64,000 bases of DNA from Balneatrix alpica DSM 16621 (lineage in GTDB: Bacteria; Pseudomonadota; Gammaproteobacteria; Pseudomonadales; Balneatricaceae): NCBI RefSeq assembly GCF_000619885.1, contig NZ_KK211039.1:585589-649588 (forward strand), given 5' to 3'. Below, piece by piece: positions 17,151 to 25,963 of the stretch. Positions within the stretch are counted from its first letter, which is position 1. Each line of letters opens with the position of its first letter. The notes under the pieces were generated by a model, which was not told the DNA's origin, did not search any database, and saw only the letters and a list, made by a program, of their open reading frames with translations. Position numbers and translations under genes: made by a program.

Positions 17151-17179
17151 TTGACGACACCCCACGCGATCATTAATAT
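17151..17179 (+). promoter_or_regulatory. sigma-70 promoter for tRNA-Asn/tRNA-Pro
   Basis: TTGACG and TAATAT are separated by 17 bases, with a GC-rich discriminator (GCCGCCCCGC) and an A/T-rich tract at 17105-17142 that resembles an UP element. This layout is typical of growth-rate-controlled stable-RNA promoters. Confidence 0.8.
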
Positions 17180-17205
17180 GCCGCCCCGCAGTGATGCAAT
17201 AGTGT

Positions 17206-17281
17206 TCCTCGATAGCTCAGTCGGTAGAGCAGCGGACTGTTAATCCGTTGGTCGCTGGTTCGAGTCCAGCTCGAGGAGCCA
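17206..17281 (+). tRNA. tRNA-Asn (GTT)
   Basis: 76 bases starting TCCTCGATAGCTCAG and ending GAGGAGCCA with CCA encoded. The anticodon loop ACTGTTAAT gives GTT. It is the first gene of a two-tRNA operon. Confidence 0.97.
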
Positions 17282-17283
17282 TT

Positions 17284-17360
17284 CGGGGTGTAGCGCAGTC
17301 TGGTAGCGCGCCTGCTTTGGGAGCAGGATGTCGGGGGTTCGAATCCCTCCTCCCCGACCA
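17284..17360 (+). tRNA. tRNA-Pro (TGG)
   Basis: 77 bases starting CGGGGTGTAGCGCAG and ending CCCCGACCA with CCA encoded. The anticodon loop CTTTGGGAG gives TGG. Only two bases separate it from tRNA-Asn. Confidence 0.97.
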
Positions 17361-17467
17361 CTATTGCAATTCACTTGCCCTTCTTATTTTATCCCCCCCA
17401 GCAATGCATTAAGCCTTATTCTAGCGAACTTAATTACGCCATATTGACTAGCTACATCGCACCTCAA

Positions 17468-17509
17468 GCGTTAATTGGTATTTCTTCTTTTTACTCAAAA
17501 AATTAACGC
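17468..17509. repeat. separated 9-base inverted repeat
   Basis: GCGTTAATT at 17468-17476 and AATTAACGC at 17501-17509 are perfect complements 24 bases apart. They lie between tRNA-Pro and the convergent hisC, beyond the hisC terminator. Function unknown; it may be a distant stem or a chance A/T-rich repeat. Confidence 0.35.
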
Positions 17510-17519
17510 AGACCCCAAT

Positions 17520-17542
17520 AAAAAGGGCAGCTTGCGCCACCC
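17520..17542 (-). terminator. hisC terminator
   Basis: On the minus strand GGGTGGC-GCAA-GCTGCCC forms a 7-base stem with two G-T wobbles and a GNRA loop, followed directly by TTTTTATT. It lies 28 bases after the hisC stop. Confidence 0.75.
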
Positions 17543-17569
17543 CTCTATCATTACTGCCTAGACTCCTAG

Positions 17570-18628
17570 CTATTTGAGCAATGGCTGCAACGCCGTTAGC
17601 AGCGCCTGACACTCCGCGTCCGTACCAATCGAAATACGCAAAAATTGATCAATACGCTTTTGTTTAAAATGACGCACAATCACCCCCTGTTCACGCAATC
17701 CCGCTGCGAGAGTCGCGGCATCGCGCTGTGGATGACGCGCAAATACGAAGTTAGCCGCTGAAGGCAACACTTCAAATCCACATTGCTGCAGTGCTTTTAT
17801 CAAGCTCTCACGGGTTGCGATGACCTTATTGCAACATTCAACGAAATATTCCTGATCCTCAAACGCAGCCTGAGCCCCCGCCTGTGCAACACGATCCAGC
17901 GGATACGAGTTAAAGCTGTTTTTAACCCGCTCGAGCGCCTCCATCAGGTGAGCCTGCCCCATTGCCAATCCAACCCGCAAACCAGCCAACGAGCGCGACT
18001 TGGACAACGTCTGCACTACCAACAGATTAGGATAACGATCAATCAGCGTTACCGCCGACTGCGCACCAAAGTCCACATAGGCTTCATCAATCACCACCAC
18101 AGAATGGGGATGCTGTTGCAGTAGCACCTCAATTTCCGTCAACCCCAACGCAATACCAGTCGGTGCATTAGGATTAGGAAGAATGATTGCACCATTATCC
18201 TGCTGATAATCGGCTAGGCGAACACTGAAATCCTCAGCCAAAGGCACCTGAACGTACTCAACTTCATAGAGACCGCAGTAGACAGGATAAAAACTATAGG
18301 AAATATCAGGAAACAGCAGCGGTTTATCATGCTTGAGCAGGCCACAAAATATATGCGCCAACACCTCATCCGAACCATTTCCCACAAAAACCTGATCGCT
18401 GCTCAGGCCATAGTACTGGCTAATCACCTGCCTTAATTGGTCAGAGTTAGGGTCCGGATACAAACGCAAGCTATCCGCACAGGCCGCCTGCATGGCTGCA
18501 ATGGCTTTAGGGGAAGGAGGATAGGGGTTTTCATTGGTATTCAACTTAACCAAACGCTGATGCTTGGGCTGCTCGCCCGGCACATAAGGGGTTAAGGACT
18601 GAACGATGGGGCTCCAATATTGGCTCAT
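17570..18628 (-). CDS. hisC: histidinol-phosphate aminotransferase
   Basis: Seventh step of histidine synthesis: converts imidazole-acetol phosphate plus glutamate to histidinol phosphate. The 352-residue fold-type I PLP enzyme has the HisC N-terminus [39 protein letters not shown], the PLP lysine K210 in [14 protein letters not shown] and the C-terminal phosphate-binding Arg in FLRISIGT. It stands alone, not in a his operon, so it may be a second or dispersed copy that also accepts aromatic amino acids. The start is ATG 18628 without a strong ribosome site. Confidence 0.92.
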   Translation of the reverse strand: MSQYWSPIVQSLTPYVPGEQPKHQRLVKLNTNENPYPPSPKAIAAMQAACADSLRLYPDPNSDQLRQVISQYYGLSSDQVFVGNGSDEVLAHIFCGLLKHDKPLLFPDISYSFYPVYCGLYEVEYVQVPLAEDFSVRLADYQQDNGAIILPNPNAPTGIALGLTEIEVLLQQHPHSVVVIDEAYVDFGAQSAVTLIDRYPNLLVVQTLSKSRSLAGLRVGLAMGQAHLMEALERVKNSFNSYPLDRVAQAGAQAAFEDQEYFVECCNKVIATRESLIKALQQCGFEVLPSAANFVFARHPQRDAATLAAGLREQGVIVRHFKQKRIDQFLRISIGTDAECQALLTALQPLLK

Positions 18629-18694
18629 GGTAGGGTCACTGCTCTAATTAGGCAAAAGAGTGCCCTAATCTACCATGAGCCCAACGTCAACGCA

Positions 18695-19291
18695 TTAAGC
18701 CGCCTGAGGCACTTTCGCCCACTCGGGAGGACGGTGATAACGCCCTACCACAGAACTCATCATCAAGAAGGCTACAAGTGAGTAGAGCACCTGTTCCGCC
18801 GCAAACACCCACAAAGCCAGAATGACGATCAGCACATCCCCCGCCAATGTGGTTTTACCGGCATGGATACCATAGCGACGCTCAAGATACATGGCCAAAA
18901 TATTAAGCCCACCCAATGAGGACTGATGACGAAACAACAGAATCAACCCAAAACCGATTAACATGCCACCTAAAGCAGCAGCAAAAAAAGGCTCCTGTAT
19001 TTGCAAATGCATATAGCGATCAAGCAACTCCGTCAGGATAGAAAGTAAAGAAATACTGATAAAGGTACGCAGGGTGAACCCCTTACCCAAATACTTCAGT
19101 GCCAGTATGTAGAAGGGCAAGTTAAGAATAAAAAACAACTGACCAAAACTGAGCGAGGTAAGACGCTGCAGGGTTAATCCCAGGCCTGCCGTGCCACTGA
19201 TTAATAGTCCTGCCGCATTTAAAATATGAATGCCCAAGGCGACCAACAGACAGCCCTCCAGAATGGAAAGCCAACGATGGGTAAGATACAT
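18695..19291 (-). CDS. YitT family (DUF161) inner-membrane protein
   Basis: 198-residue integral membrane protein with five predicted helices and the repeated DUF161 motifs SGTAGLGL (residues ~32-39) and SSLGGLNILAMYLERRYG (~123-140). It resembles the short YitT/YczE-type proteins, which lack the C-terminal cytoplasmic DUF2179 domain found in many relatives. Function of the family is not established; transport has been suggested. The start is ATG 19291 with AGGAG. It is monocistronic, 403 bases from no obvious partner, between hisC and rsuA on the same strand. Confidence 0.75.
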   Translation of the reverse strand: MYLTHRWLSILEGCLLVALGIHILNAAGLLISGTAGLGLTLQRLTSLSFGQLFFILNLPFYILALKYLGKGFTLRTFISISLLSILTELLDRYMHLQIQEPFFAAALGGMLIGFGLILLFRHQSSLGGLNILAMYLERRYGIHAGKTTLAGDVLIVILALWVFAAEQVLYSLVAFLMMSSVVGRYHRPPEWAKVPQAA

Positions 19292-19457
19292 GCTTTACTC
19301 CTATTAACGCTTGTGGCGTCAAATATTCACGCAGCTCTTGTGGAGCCTGCTCGCCACCCCGGATAGGGACAGCCAGCACAAACACCCGTGACGACCGGGC
19401 AGAAAGGCGCGCCAGTATGCCTGATTAGGGCTTAGCACGCGCCTGCAAAAAGCATTC

Positions 19458-20147
19458 CTATACTGCAGCGACTTCCTCTACAGTGAGATAACGCCACTGC
19501 CCTGGCGCCAGGGCAGGATCAAGCCGAATTGCACCGATTTGATCGCGGTGTAAAGCCACAACCCTATTCCCTAAGGCAGCAAACATGCGCTTAACCTGAT
19601 GGTACTTACCTTCCTGTAACCATAATTGCGCTTGGTGAGTACCCAGCACCTCTAAACGCGCAGGCAAACAGGGTTTATCTTCATTGTGGAGCTGAATTCC
19701 TGCAGCAAAGTGCGCGACCTCATCACCGCTTAAAGGGTCTGCTAGCTGCACCTGATAACGCTTTTCACACAGGCGCTTGGGAGAGGTCACACGGTGCGAC
19801 CACTGGCCATCATCTGTAATCAACACCAACCCCGTTGTATCCACATCCAAACGCCCGGCGATATGTAAACTCTGACGCTTATCCACCTGTAGTAAAGCCA
19901 GCACTGACTCATGTACCTCACCTACCGTTGAGCAAATATACCCTTCCGGTTTGTGCAGCATGATATAACGCTGCCCTCGCAAACTCAGACGCTGCTCCTG
20001 CCAAAAAACCTCATCAGCGGGCTGTACCTTATAGCTGGCATCCCGCTGCAAACTACCATTTACCTGCACCTCGCCCAATATAAGAGCACGCTTAGCCTGG
20101 GAGCGCGTCAATTCGGTGCACTCTGTTATAAATTTATCTAACCGCAT
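19458..20147 (-). CDS. rsuA: 16S rRNA pseudouridine-516 synthase
   Basis: Converts uridine 516 of 16S rRNA to pseudouridine during 30S assembly. The 229-residue protein has an N-terminal S4 RNA-binding domain (MRLDKFITECTELTRSQAKR, residues 1-~48) and the RsuA/RluB/E/F catalytic domain with IMLHKPEGY, the catalytic D101 in GRLDVDTTGL and the EGKYHQVKRMF motif. Length and motifs match E. coli RsuA. The start is ATG 20147 with GGGAGG. The subfamily (RsuA, not RluE) is judged from the S4 domain and length. Confidence 0.9.
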   Translation of the reverse strand: MRLDKFITECTELTRSQAKRALILGEVQVNGSLQRDASYKVQPADEVFWQEQRLSLRGQRYIMLHKPEGYICSTVGEVHESVLALLQVDKRQSLHIAGRLDVDTTGLVLITDDGQWSHRVTSPKRLCEKRYQVQLADPLSGDEVAHFAAGIQLHNEDKPCLPARLEVLGTHQAQLWLQEGKYHQVKRMFAALGNRVVALHRDQIGAIRLDPALAPGQWRYLTVEEVAAV

Positions 20148-20317
20148 CTGCCCTCCCAGGAGCCATTACCCACATTGGGCGGCCATTATCAGCTTTACTC
20201 AACAAAGCGCAAGCCACTCTAACAATCAACAAAACAAATATTAAAAATTAAAACAATCAATTTAACAGAACAAACTAAGGAGTCTATGCTTAGCGCATTA
20301 GTTTAGAGGAGGCCTAT

Positions 20318-21094
20318 ATGAGCAACCTGGTAACCGAAACAGTACTTAGCGTACATCATTGGAATGACAGCCTGTTTAGCTTTAAAACCAGCCGCTATCC
20401 AGGGCTACGCTACGAAAATGGCCAGTTTGTCATGATCGGTCTGGAAGTAGAGGGACGCCCTTTACTCCGCGCTTATAGCATTGCCGGACCAAACTACGAG
20501 GATCACTTAGAGTTTTTCAGCATCAAAGTGCCTGATGGCCCCCTAACGTCTCGATTACAGCATCTTAAGCCCGGTGATGAAATCATGGTGAGCCGCAAGC
20601 CCACTGGCACCCTGTTACTGAGCGATCTATTACCCGGCAAGCACCTGTATTTACTCAGCACCGGCACCGGCTTAGCCCCCTTTATGAGCCTGATTCAAGA
20701 TCCAGAGGTGTATGAGCGCTTCGACAAAATCATTCTGGTGCATGGCGTACGCTGGCAAAGTGAACTAGCTTACAGCGATTTCATTAATCACACCCTGCCT
20801 GAGCATGAATACTTCGGTGAGCAGATTCGGGAAAAGTTGATTTATTACCCCACCGTCACCCGTGAACCCTTTCGCAATCAAGGACGCCTGACTGACTTGA
20901 TGCGTAGCGGCAAACTTTTTGCTGATATTGGCTTACCACCACTGAATCCGGAGCATGATCGCGCCATGATCTGCGGCAGCCCCAGCATGCTGAAAGAAAC
21001 CAGTGAAATACTGAATGAGTTTGGTCTGCGTATCTCCCCTCGCATGGGAGAGGCGGGTGATTATGTAATCGAACGGGCGTTTGTTGAGAAATAG
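20318..21094 (+). CDS. fpr: ferredoxin/flavodoxin-NADP+ reductase
   Basis: 258-residue FAD enzyme that moves electrons between NADPH and ferredoxin or flavodoxin, supporting Fe-S repair, biotin and radical-SAM chemistry and oxidative-stress defence. FAD-binding RAYS-IAG (residues ~50-56), NADP-binding GTGLAPF (~119-125) and CGSPSML are present. The C-terminus Y-V-I-E-R-A-F-V-E-K is the bacterial subclass-I extension that covers the flavin. A strong AGGAGG precedes the ATG. The 170-base upstream region is A/T-rich; in Pseudomonas this gene is under FinR/SoxR-type control, but I see no clear operator here. Confidence 0.94.
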   Translation: MSNLVTETVLSVHHWNDSLFSFKTSRYPGLRYENGQFVMIGLEVEGRPLLRAYSIAGPNYEDHLEFFSIKVPDGPLTSRLQHLKPGDEIMVSRKPTGTLLLSDLLPGKHLYLLSTGTGLAPFMSLIQDPEVYERFDKIILVHGVRWQSELAYSDFINHTLPEHEYFGEQIREKLIYYPTVTREPFRNQGRLTDLMRSGKLFADIGLPPLNPEHDRAMICGSPSMLKETSEILNEFGLRISPRMGEAGDYVIERAFVEK

Positions 21095-21203
21095 AGCATC
21101 GCCAATACCACGATCCCTTTCGCAAGCCCCTGGCTAACAGGGCTGAGCCACTGCCAAAACAGTGGCCCAGATGATCTCCCTCTAGAGAGATCAGGTTGTT
21201 GAC

Positions 21204-21227
21204 GGCAAGCCTCGGCTTGCCTTTTTT
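21204..21227 (+). terminator. fpr terminator
   Basis: Arms GGCAAGC/GCTTGCC with a CTCG loop followed by TTTTTTATT. This is a classical intrinsic terminator 110 bases after fpr. Just before it TGATCTC/GAGATCA forms another small inverted repeat (21171-21193). Confidence 0.9.
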
Positions 21228-22389
21228 ATTGCAGCTCCCTCAGTAACTCCCGCGCGATAACCAACCGCTGTATTTCACTGGTCCCTTCATAAATAGTGGT
21301 AATGCGTACATCTCTTGTCATGCGTTCCAACGGGTACTCCTGCATGTAACCATAACCACCCAGCATTTGCAGCGCATCATAGCAGGCACGATTGGCCGAC
21401 TCGGACGCATAAAGTTTGGCCATAGAGGCCTGTTTAGCGAAGGGTAACCCCTGCTCTTTCAACCAAGCTGCCTGCCATAACAACAAACGCGCAGCCTCCA
21501 GCTCGGTATAACGATCAGCCAACATCCACTGTAACGCCTGAAAATCACTTAACGGCCGGCCAAATTGCTGGCGTTCAGTCAAATACTGACGCCCATAGTC
21601 CATCGCAGCCTGAGCCACACCCAAAGCCAGGGAGCCAATACCAATACGCCCCCCTGCCAACTCCCCTACCGCTACTTTAAAACCTTGATTAAGCTCGCCC
21701 ATCAAAGCATTGGCTGGCACCTGGCAATCAACAAAGGCCACTTCATTGGTCGCCGAACCATGCTGCCCCATTTTATGCTCCGCTGGACCAATCTGCATGC
21801 CGGGGGTACCTGCTTCCACCAGGAAACAAGAAATCCCCTTACCCTTGGCCTGACTGGTATCGGTAACCGCCCAGACCACAAACACGCCAGCAAACTCGGC
21901 GTTAGTAATCCACTGTTTGGTGCCATTCAACACCCAACCACCTTCAACGGCTTTGGCCTGAGTACGCATTCCAGCGGGGTCAGAACCTGCCCCCGCTTCC
22001 GTTAAACAAAAACTCCCCGCCAGCATTTCACCACTGCAAAGCTTCGGCAGGTAATACTGCTTCTGTTGCTCCGTTCCCACCGCCTGAATCACCTCGGCCA
22101 CCATATTAGTGACCGATACGGTCACTGCCGTGGCAGCACAGGCTTTAGCCAACTCGGTAATCACCAGGCTAAACGCCAGGGTTCCAGCTTCTGCACCACC
22201 ATATTCAGAGCGAATGTTAAGACCCAGAAAGCCCAACTCAGCCAATTTAGCGACATTGGCCAGCATAGCAGGCCGCTGTCCCTGCGCATCCCGATCCAAC
22301 GCTGCCGCGATGGGTGCAAGCTCCGTAGCAGCAAAACGTGCTGCCATTTCCTGAATCAGTTGTTGCTCTTCAGACAGGGAAAAGTCCAT
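21226..22389 (-). CDS. acyl-CoA dehydrogenase
   Basis: 387-residue FAD flavoprotein that oxidises an acyl-CoA to the 2,3-enoyl-CoA and passes electrons to ETF. It has the family signatures CLTEAGAGSDPAGM and WITNAEFAG, RIGIGSLALGVAQAA, QMLGGYGYM and the catalytic Glu in TIYEGTSEIQR near the C-terminus. It resembles the short-chain/branched-chain group (isovaleryl-, isobutyryl- or butyryl-CoA dehydrogenases) by length and the Glu position, but the substrate cannot be fixed. No beta-oxidation partner is adjacent. The ATG at 22389 is chosen because GGAGG lies 6 bases upstream; a TTG at 22401 would overlap that site. Confidence 0.88.
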   Translation of the reverse strand: MDFSLSEEQQLIQEMAARFAATELAPIAAALDRDAQGQRPAMLANVAKLAELGFLGLNIRSEYGGAEAGTLAFSLVITELAKACAATAVTVSVTNMVAEVIQAVGTEQQKQYYLPKLCSGEMLAGSFCLTEAGAGSDPAGMRTQAKAVEGGWVLNGTKQWITNAEFAGVFVVWAVTDTSQAKGKGISCFLVEAGTPGMQIGPAEHKMGQHGSATNEVAFVDCQVPANALMGELNQGFKVAVGELAGGRIGIGSLALGVAQAAMDYGRQYLTERQQFGRPLSDFQALQWMLADRYTELEAARLLLWQAAWLKEQGLPFAKQASMAKLYASESANRACYDALQMLGGYGYMQEYPLERMTRDVRITTIYEGTSEIQRLVIARELLRELQ

Positions 22390-22486
22390 AGCGGCCTCCA
22401 ATTACGTTTACGCGAACGTCAACTTAATCAATCCCAACCACTTTGCCAAGTCTAATCCCTTTTCCTGCCCCTGAGATATAAACAAC

Positions 22487-22507
22487 AACGGGGCCCCAGG
22501 CCCCGTT
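22487..22507 (-). terminator. hspQ terminator
   Basis: Nine-base arms AACGGGGCC/GGCCCCGTT with a 3-base loop, 36 bases after hspQ. On the minus strand GTTGTTTAT follows. It separates hspQ from the acyl-CoA dehydrogenase transcript. Confidence 0.75.
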
Positions 22508-22542
22508 TGTGCAATCACTTAATCCAATACTGATCAAAGTTA

Positions 22543-22884
22543 TTAATGAAAGGCATGCTTTGGCAAATAGTGCCCTGACTGCCTGCCCATAAAGTACAAA
22601 TCCAAATCTTCGTGCTGGATTGCCTCATCGTCCATCACCTCTTCAAGGTTGGCCTCGGAGACATAAAGCTGATCTTCTGTTTCACTGGTCAACAACATAT
22701 AAAAGGGCTGATCCGGATCAAGCGCTGGCAGCCCCTGCTCAAGCAGAGAAGCATTGACCTCCACAAAAGTTTGAGGATCCAGGGCATATGCATAGTCCAC
22801 ATCTATCACCACACCGTGGTAGCCAAGGTGACGGTGCTCAACTATCTGCCCGATCGCATATTTTGCCTGACGGTATCTCATCAT
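22543..22884 (-). CDS. hspQ: heat shock protein HspQ (hemimethylated-DNA-binding family)
   Basis: 113-residue YccV/HspQ-domain protein. In enterobacteria HspQ is a heat-shock protein that enhances Lon-mediated proteolysis and binds hemimethylated oriC DNA. The conserved core IGQIVEHRHLGYHGVVIDVD (residues ~11-30) and the C-terminal LYVSEANLEE are present. I chose ATG 22884 because GGGAGG sits correctly ahead; the longer frame to 22938 runs into truC. In E. coli hspQ also lies close to yccA and tusE, a neighbourhood kept here. Transcribed from or through truC. Confidence 0.88.
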   Translation of the reverse strand: MMRYRQAKYAIGQIVEHRHLGYHGVVIDVDYAYALDPQTFVEVNASLLEQGLPALDPDQPFYMLLTSETEDQLYVSEANLEEVMDDEAIQHEDLDLYFMGRQSGHYLPKHAFH

Positions 22885-22927
22885 AAGCCTCCCAATGCTG
22901 AAAATGGCGATAGATGCAGCTGACTGC

Positions 22928-23695
22928 TTAGCGAACACTATCTTCTATACGCTTACTTTCATTAGTCAGGTCAGTTACGGCAAAACTCCAGCCCAATTTA
23001 TCCAAAAGCATTAGAAGCTCGGCATCTGGCGCACTTTGTACATCGATCCACTCTCCACTATAGGGGTGATAAAACCCCAGCCCTAGCGAGGCTAACGCTA
23101 GACGTTGCCAAGCGAAGTGCTCCCGAAATAAGCGGTTATGGCGCCCCTCTCCATAACTGGTATCACCCACGATAGGATGAAAAATATGCTTAAGATGACG
23201 GCGCAACTGATGCTGGCGTCCAGTGTGCGGATGCAGTCGCAACAGGCTATAGCGCGCCTCGGGATAACGCCCTATTGCAATTGGCAGCGTAACATGCGCC
23301 AGCGGGACATAGCTGGTTCGAGCAGGTTGTGGGTCTTTGTCTAACTGGGTACGGGGATCATCATAATCATCCAGTTGTTCCTGCAGCGGATAGTCAATTT
23401 CCCCTGCTGCCTGCACATGCCCCCGCACAATGGCTAGGTAACTTTTTTGCACGCCCCGTTCAGTAAAACTCTCGGTTAAACGGCGTGCGCTGTCTGCATC
23501 CAAGGCGAAGACTAATAACCCTGCGGTTGGGCGATCCAGCCGATGCACCGGGTAAACTCGCTGCCCTAACTGATCCCGCAGACGCTGTAGCAAAAACTCG
23601 GTTTCCTGCGGGGCGCGAAAAGAACGGTGCACCAACATTCCAGCGGGCTTATAAACCACGACTAGATGCTTATCCTGATAAAGAATAGGTAACAT
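22928..23695 (-). CDS. truC: tRNA pseudouridine-65 synthase
   Basis: Modifies U65 in the acceptor/T-stem of several tRNAs. The 255-residue RluA-type pseudouridine synthase starts MLPILYQDKHLVVVYKPAGM and includes LVHRS, the catalytic D54 in HRLDRPTAGL, and TGRQHQLRRHLKH and HPIVGDTSYG. The first 55 residues and length match E. coli TruC, not RluA or RluC. It lacks an S4 domain. It is followed after 43 bases by hspQ. The start is ATG 23695. Confidence 0.9.
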   Translation of the reverse strand: MLPILYQDKHLVVVYKPAGMLVHRSFRAPQETEFLLQRLRDQLGQRVYPVHRLDRPTAGLLVFALDADSARRLTESFTERGVQKSYLAIVRGHVQAAGEIDYPLQEQLDDYDDPRTQLDKDPQPARTSYVPLAHVTLPIAIGRYPEARYSLLRLHPHTGRQHQLRRHLKHIFHPIVGDTSYGEGRHNRLFREHFAWQRLALASLGLGFYHPYSGEWIDVQSAPDAELLMLLDKLGWSFAVTDLTNESKRIEDSVR

Positions 23696-23856
23696 ACGGA
23701 TACAGCCCCCCGGCTAGGATTTCGCGGCGCATGGTGTAGAGTTTGAAAATGGCTGTCAACGCCCCCACCTTGCATTTCAAACCAAGGCAAGCTAAAAACT
23801 CTGGCCCAAGCGAGGCTAGACAACCAAGATACTGGACGATCAATAAGGAGCTAAGT

Positions 23857-24522
23857 ATGCCTATTCGCCAGACTGTCTCTGCACAACCGCAGAGCGCGGC
23901 CTTAACCAATAAGGTCATTCGCAATACCTATGCACTATTGTCCATGACATTGGTGTTCAGTGCGGTCTGCGCGCTGGTTTCGGTCTCTTCTGCCGCAGCC
24001 CCCATTCATCCGCTCCTTTACATTGCAGTGATGATTGGCCTGCTGTTCGCCATTCAATGGAAACGTAACTCCGCCGTAGCTCTACCTCTAACCTTCGCCT
24101 TTACTGGCTTCAGTGGCTATGCCCTGGGGCCGGTGATCAACTACTACCTGAGCCTGAGTAATGGCGCTGAAATTGTCGGCACCTCTCTTGGCCTAACAGG
24201 ACTAATCTTTATGGGGCTGTCATTCTATGCGCTCACAACCCGTAAAGACTTCAGTTTTATGCGCGGCTTCCTGTTTGCCGGCCTGCTGGTCCTGATTGGT
24301 GTCAGCCTGATTGGTCTATTCGTTGATATTTCCGGCCTACAGTTAGCCATGGCAGGTGCTGCGGTACTGATCTTCTCTGGCTTCATCCTCTATGACACCA
24401 GTTCCATGGTGCATGGCGGTGAAACCAATTACATCATGGCGACCATCAGCCTGTATCTGAGCATCCTGAACCTGTTCACAGCTCTGCTGCAGTTAGTCGG
24501 TTTCTTCAGCAGTGATGACTGA
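23857..24522 (+). CDS. yccA: Bax inhibitor-1 family membrane protein YccA
   Basis: 221-residue inner-membrane protein with seven hydrophobic helices (from residue ~20 to the C-terminus) and the UPF0005/BI-1 signature in the sixth-seventh helix region (FILYDTSSMVHGG, ISLYLSILNLFTALL). YccA of E. coli is an FtsH substrate and modulator that binds the protease complex. The start ATG 23857 has AAGGAG at the right distance; the frame runs further upstream without conservation. The stop overlaps tusD by 8 bases, so yccA-tusDCBE is one operon, as in Pseudomonas. Confidence 0.93.
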   Translation: MPIRQTVSAQPQSAALTNKVIRNTYALLSMTLVFSAVCALVSVSSAAAPIHPLLYIAVMIGLLFAIQWKRNSAVALPLTFAFTGFSGYALGPVINYYLSLSNGAEIVGTSLGLTGLIFMGLSFYALTTRKDFSFMRGFLFAGLLVLIGVSLIGLFVDISGLQLAMAGAAVLIFSGFILYDTSSMVHGGETNYIMATISLYLSILNLFTALLQLVGFFSSDD

Positions 24523-24922
24523 TAACAGCCTCAGTTACACCCTGGTTGTCACAGCCGCCCCCGGCGACAACCAGGCCAACCACAGCGCCCTGGCTTTTGC
24601 CCGGGCGTTGTTGGCTAAAGGGCACCAACTTAAACGGGTGTTCTTTTACGGCGCCGCCATCCATACCGGCAATAGTTTGCAAAGCCTGCCTCAAGATGAA
24701 GCCTCTCTACTACAAGGCTGGCAACAATTGCAGCAGCAGGCAGGTACCGAGTTAATCCTTTGTATCGCCGCAGCCCAGCGCCGAGGCGTCCTCGACAGTG
24801 CAGAAAGTCAGCGCTTTGGCCACCAGCAACACAATATTGCCACTGGTTTTGAGCTGGCCGGACTGGGTCAATTGGTGGATGCAGCACTGGAAACCGATCG
24901 CCTGCTGACATTTGGAGGCTAA
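24515..24922 (+). CDS. tusD: sulfurtransferase complex subunit TusD
   Basis: 135-residue DsrE-family subunit of the TusBCD hexamer that relays persulfide sulfur from TusA to TusE for 2-thiouridine formation at tRNA wobble position 34. The active-site cysteine is C83 in LILCIAAAQRRG, equivalent to C78 of E. coli TusD. The start (ATG 24515, with a GTG one codon earlier) overlaps the end of yccA. The stop is immediately followed by the tusC ATG. Confidence 0.93.
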   Translation: MTDNSLSYTLVVTAAPGDNQANHSALAFARALLAKGHQLKRVFFYGAAIHTGNSLQSLPQDEASLLQGWQQLQQQAGTELILCIAAAQRRGVLDSAESQRFGHQQHNIATGFELAGLGQLVDAALETDRLLTFGG

Positions 24923-25273
24923 ATGTTCGCCATAGTCATCCGTCATTCCCCCTATAGCAGCCAACTGGCTCGCGAAGGATTAGAAGCCGCGCTGGCCTGC
25001 GCCGCCTTTGGTCAGGATGTCAGGCTGTATTTCCTCGACGAAGGGGTATGGGCTGCCTTAGCACAACAACAAGGCCAACTAAATAACCGTAAAGACCTTG
25101 GTAAAATGCTGGGCGCCTTATCGCTATATGATATTGAGCATGCCTACGTGGATCTGGACAGCCTGCAGCGGCGCGGCCTAAGTCTAAGCGACATTCACAC
25201 AGAACTGCAGGTGGTGGAGTCCAGTCATTGGCAACAGCAACTCCGGCAAGCCACCCATGTATTGAGCTTTTGA
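24923..25273 (+). CDS. tusC: sulfurtransferase complex subunit TusC
   Basis: 116-residue DsrF-like subunit of the TusBCD complex. It starts MFAIVIRHSPYSS with the order REGLEAALACAAFGQDVRLYF typical of TusC. Like other TusC proteins it is structural and lacks the catalytic cysteine loop of TusD. It abuts tusD with no intergenic base and precedes tusB by 2 bases. Confidence 0.92.
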   Translation: MFAIVIRHSPYSSQLAREGLEAALACAAFGQDVRLYFLDEGVWAALAQQQGQLNNRKDLGKMLGALSLYDIEHAYVDLDSLQRRGLSLSDIHTELQVVESSHWQQQLRQATHVLSF

Positions 25274-25275
25274 AC

Positions 25276-25551
25276 ATGCTTCACCTGATCCCTCTTTCTC
25301 CCTGGCAGCAGGATCTGCAAGCCATCCTACACCGTTGTCAGGCAGGCGATGCACTGGTGTTCCTGCAAGATGGCAGCTACGTACTCCAACAACATCCTCT
25401 GCCAACTGACGCCACAGGGATAAGCCTGTATGTACTTAGCGAAGACGCTCAAGCACGTGGACTCAACGTGCAGCCTCCATTTCAGGCACTTGACTATGAT
25501 GGATTGGTGGATTTAACTGCCGCCCACTCACAATCCTTAACCTGGTATTGA
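25276..25551 (+). CDS. tusB: sulfurtransferase complex subunit TusB
   Basis: 91-residue DsrH-like subunit of TusBCD. It begins MLHLIPLSP, with GDALVFLQDGSY near residues 26-37 and YVLSEDAQARGL in the centre. The position between tusC and tusE and the length agree with TusB. The longer upstream frame is inside tusC, so the ATG at 25276 is used. Confidence 0.9.
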   Translation: MLHLIPLSPWQQDLQAILHRCQAGDALVFLQDGSYVLQQHPLPTDATGISLYVLSEDAQARGLNVQPPFQALDYDGLVDLTAAHSQSLTWY

Positions 25552-25553
25552 AT

Positions 25554-25886
25554 ATGCAGTTAGCGGTTGATGGCCATTTACTTGCCACCGATCCGGAAGG
25601 GTATCTACTCGACCTCCACCAATGGAACCCCGCCGTAGCGGAAGCCTATGCAGCTCAGGAAGGCATTGTACTGGATCAGCGCCATTGGGAAGTCCTGCAC
25701 CTGCTGCGTGATTTCTACGCCGAATATGGTTTTGCTCCAGCCACTCGCCCGTTAGTAAAAGCTGTTGGCCGAGCCCTGGGAGCGGAAAAGGGTACCAGCC
25801 TCTATCTGATGCAACTCTTCCCTGGCACCCCCGCCAAAACTGCTAGCAAACTAGCTGGCTTGCCAAAACCGACCAACTGCTTGTAA
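25554..25886 (+). CDS. tusE: sulfur relay protein TusE (DsrC family)
   Basis: 110-residue DsrC/TusE protein that accepts sulfur from TusD and presents it to MnmA on tRNA. The invariant penultimate cysteine is present (C109 in KPTNCL), the other conserved DsrC cysteine is absent as expected for a TusE, and the core HWEVLHLLRDFYAEYG and RPLVKAVGRALG are intact. It completes the yccA-tusDCBE operon. A TTG two codons upstream would overlap tusB; ATG 25554 is preferred. Confidence 0.94.
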   Translation: MQLAVDGHLLATDPEGYLLDLHQWNPAVAEAYAAQEGIVLDQRHWEVLHLLRDFYAEYGFAPATRPLVKAVGRALGAEKGTSLYLMQLFPGTPAKTASKLAGLPKPTNCL

Positions 25887-25963
25887 TCCTGCGGCAATCT
25901 GCCACATCCCCACCATTGCTCAGACTGAAGATAATGCACGGGTACTCAATACAAGGATGCCCT

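Noticed and set aside
17361-17467. Possible additional tRNA or attachment site after tRNA-Pro
   Set aside because: No third cloverleaf, no repeat of a tRNA 3' end and no integrase nearby.
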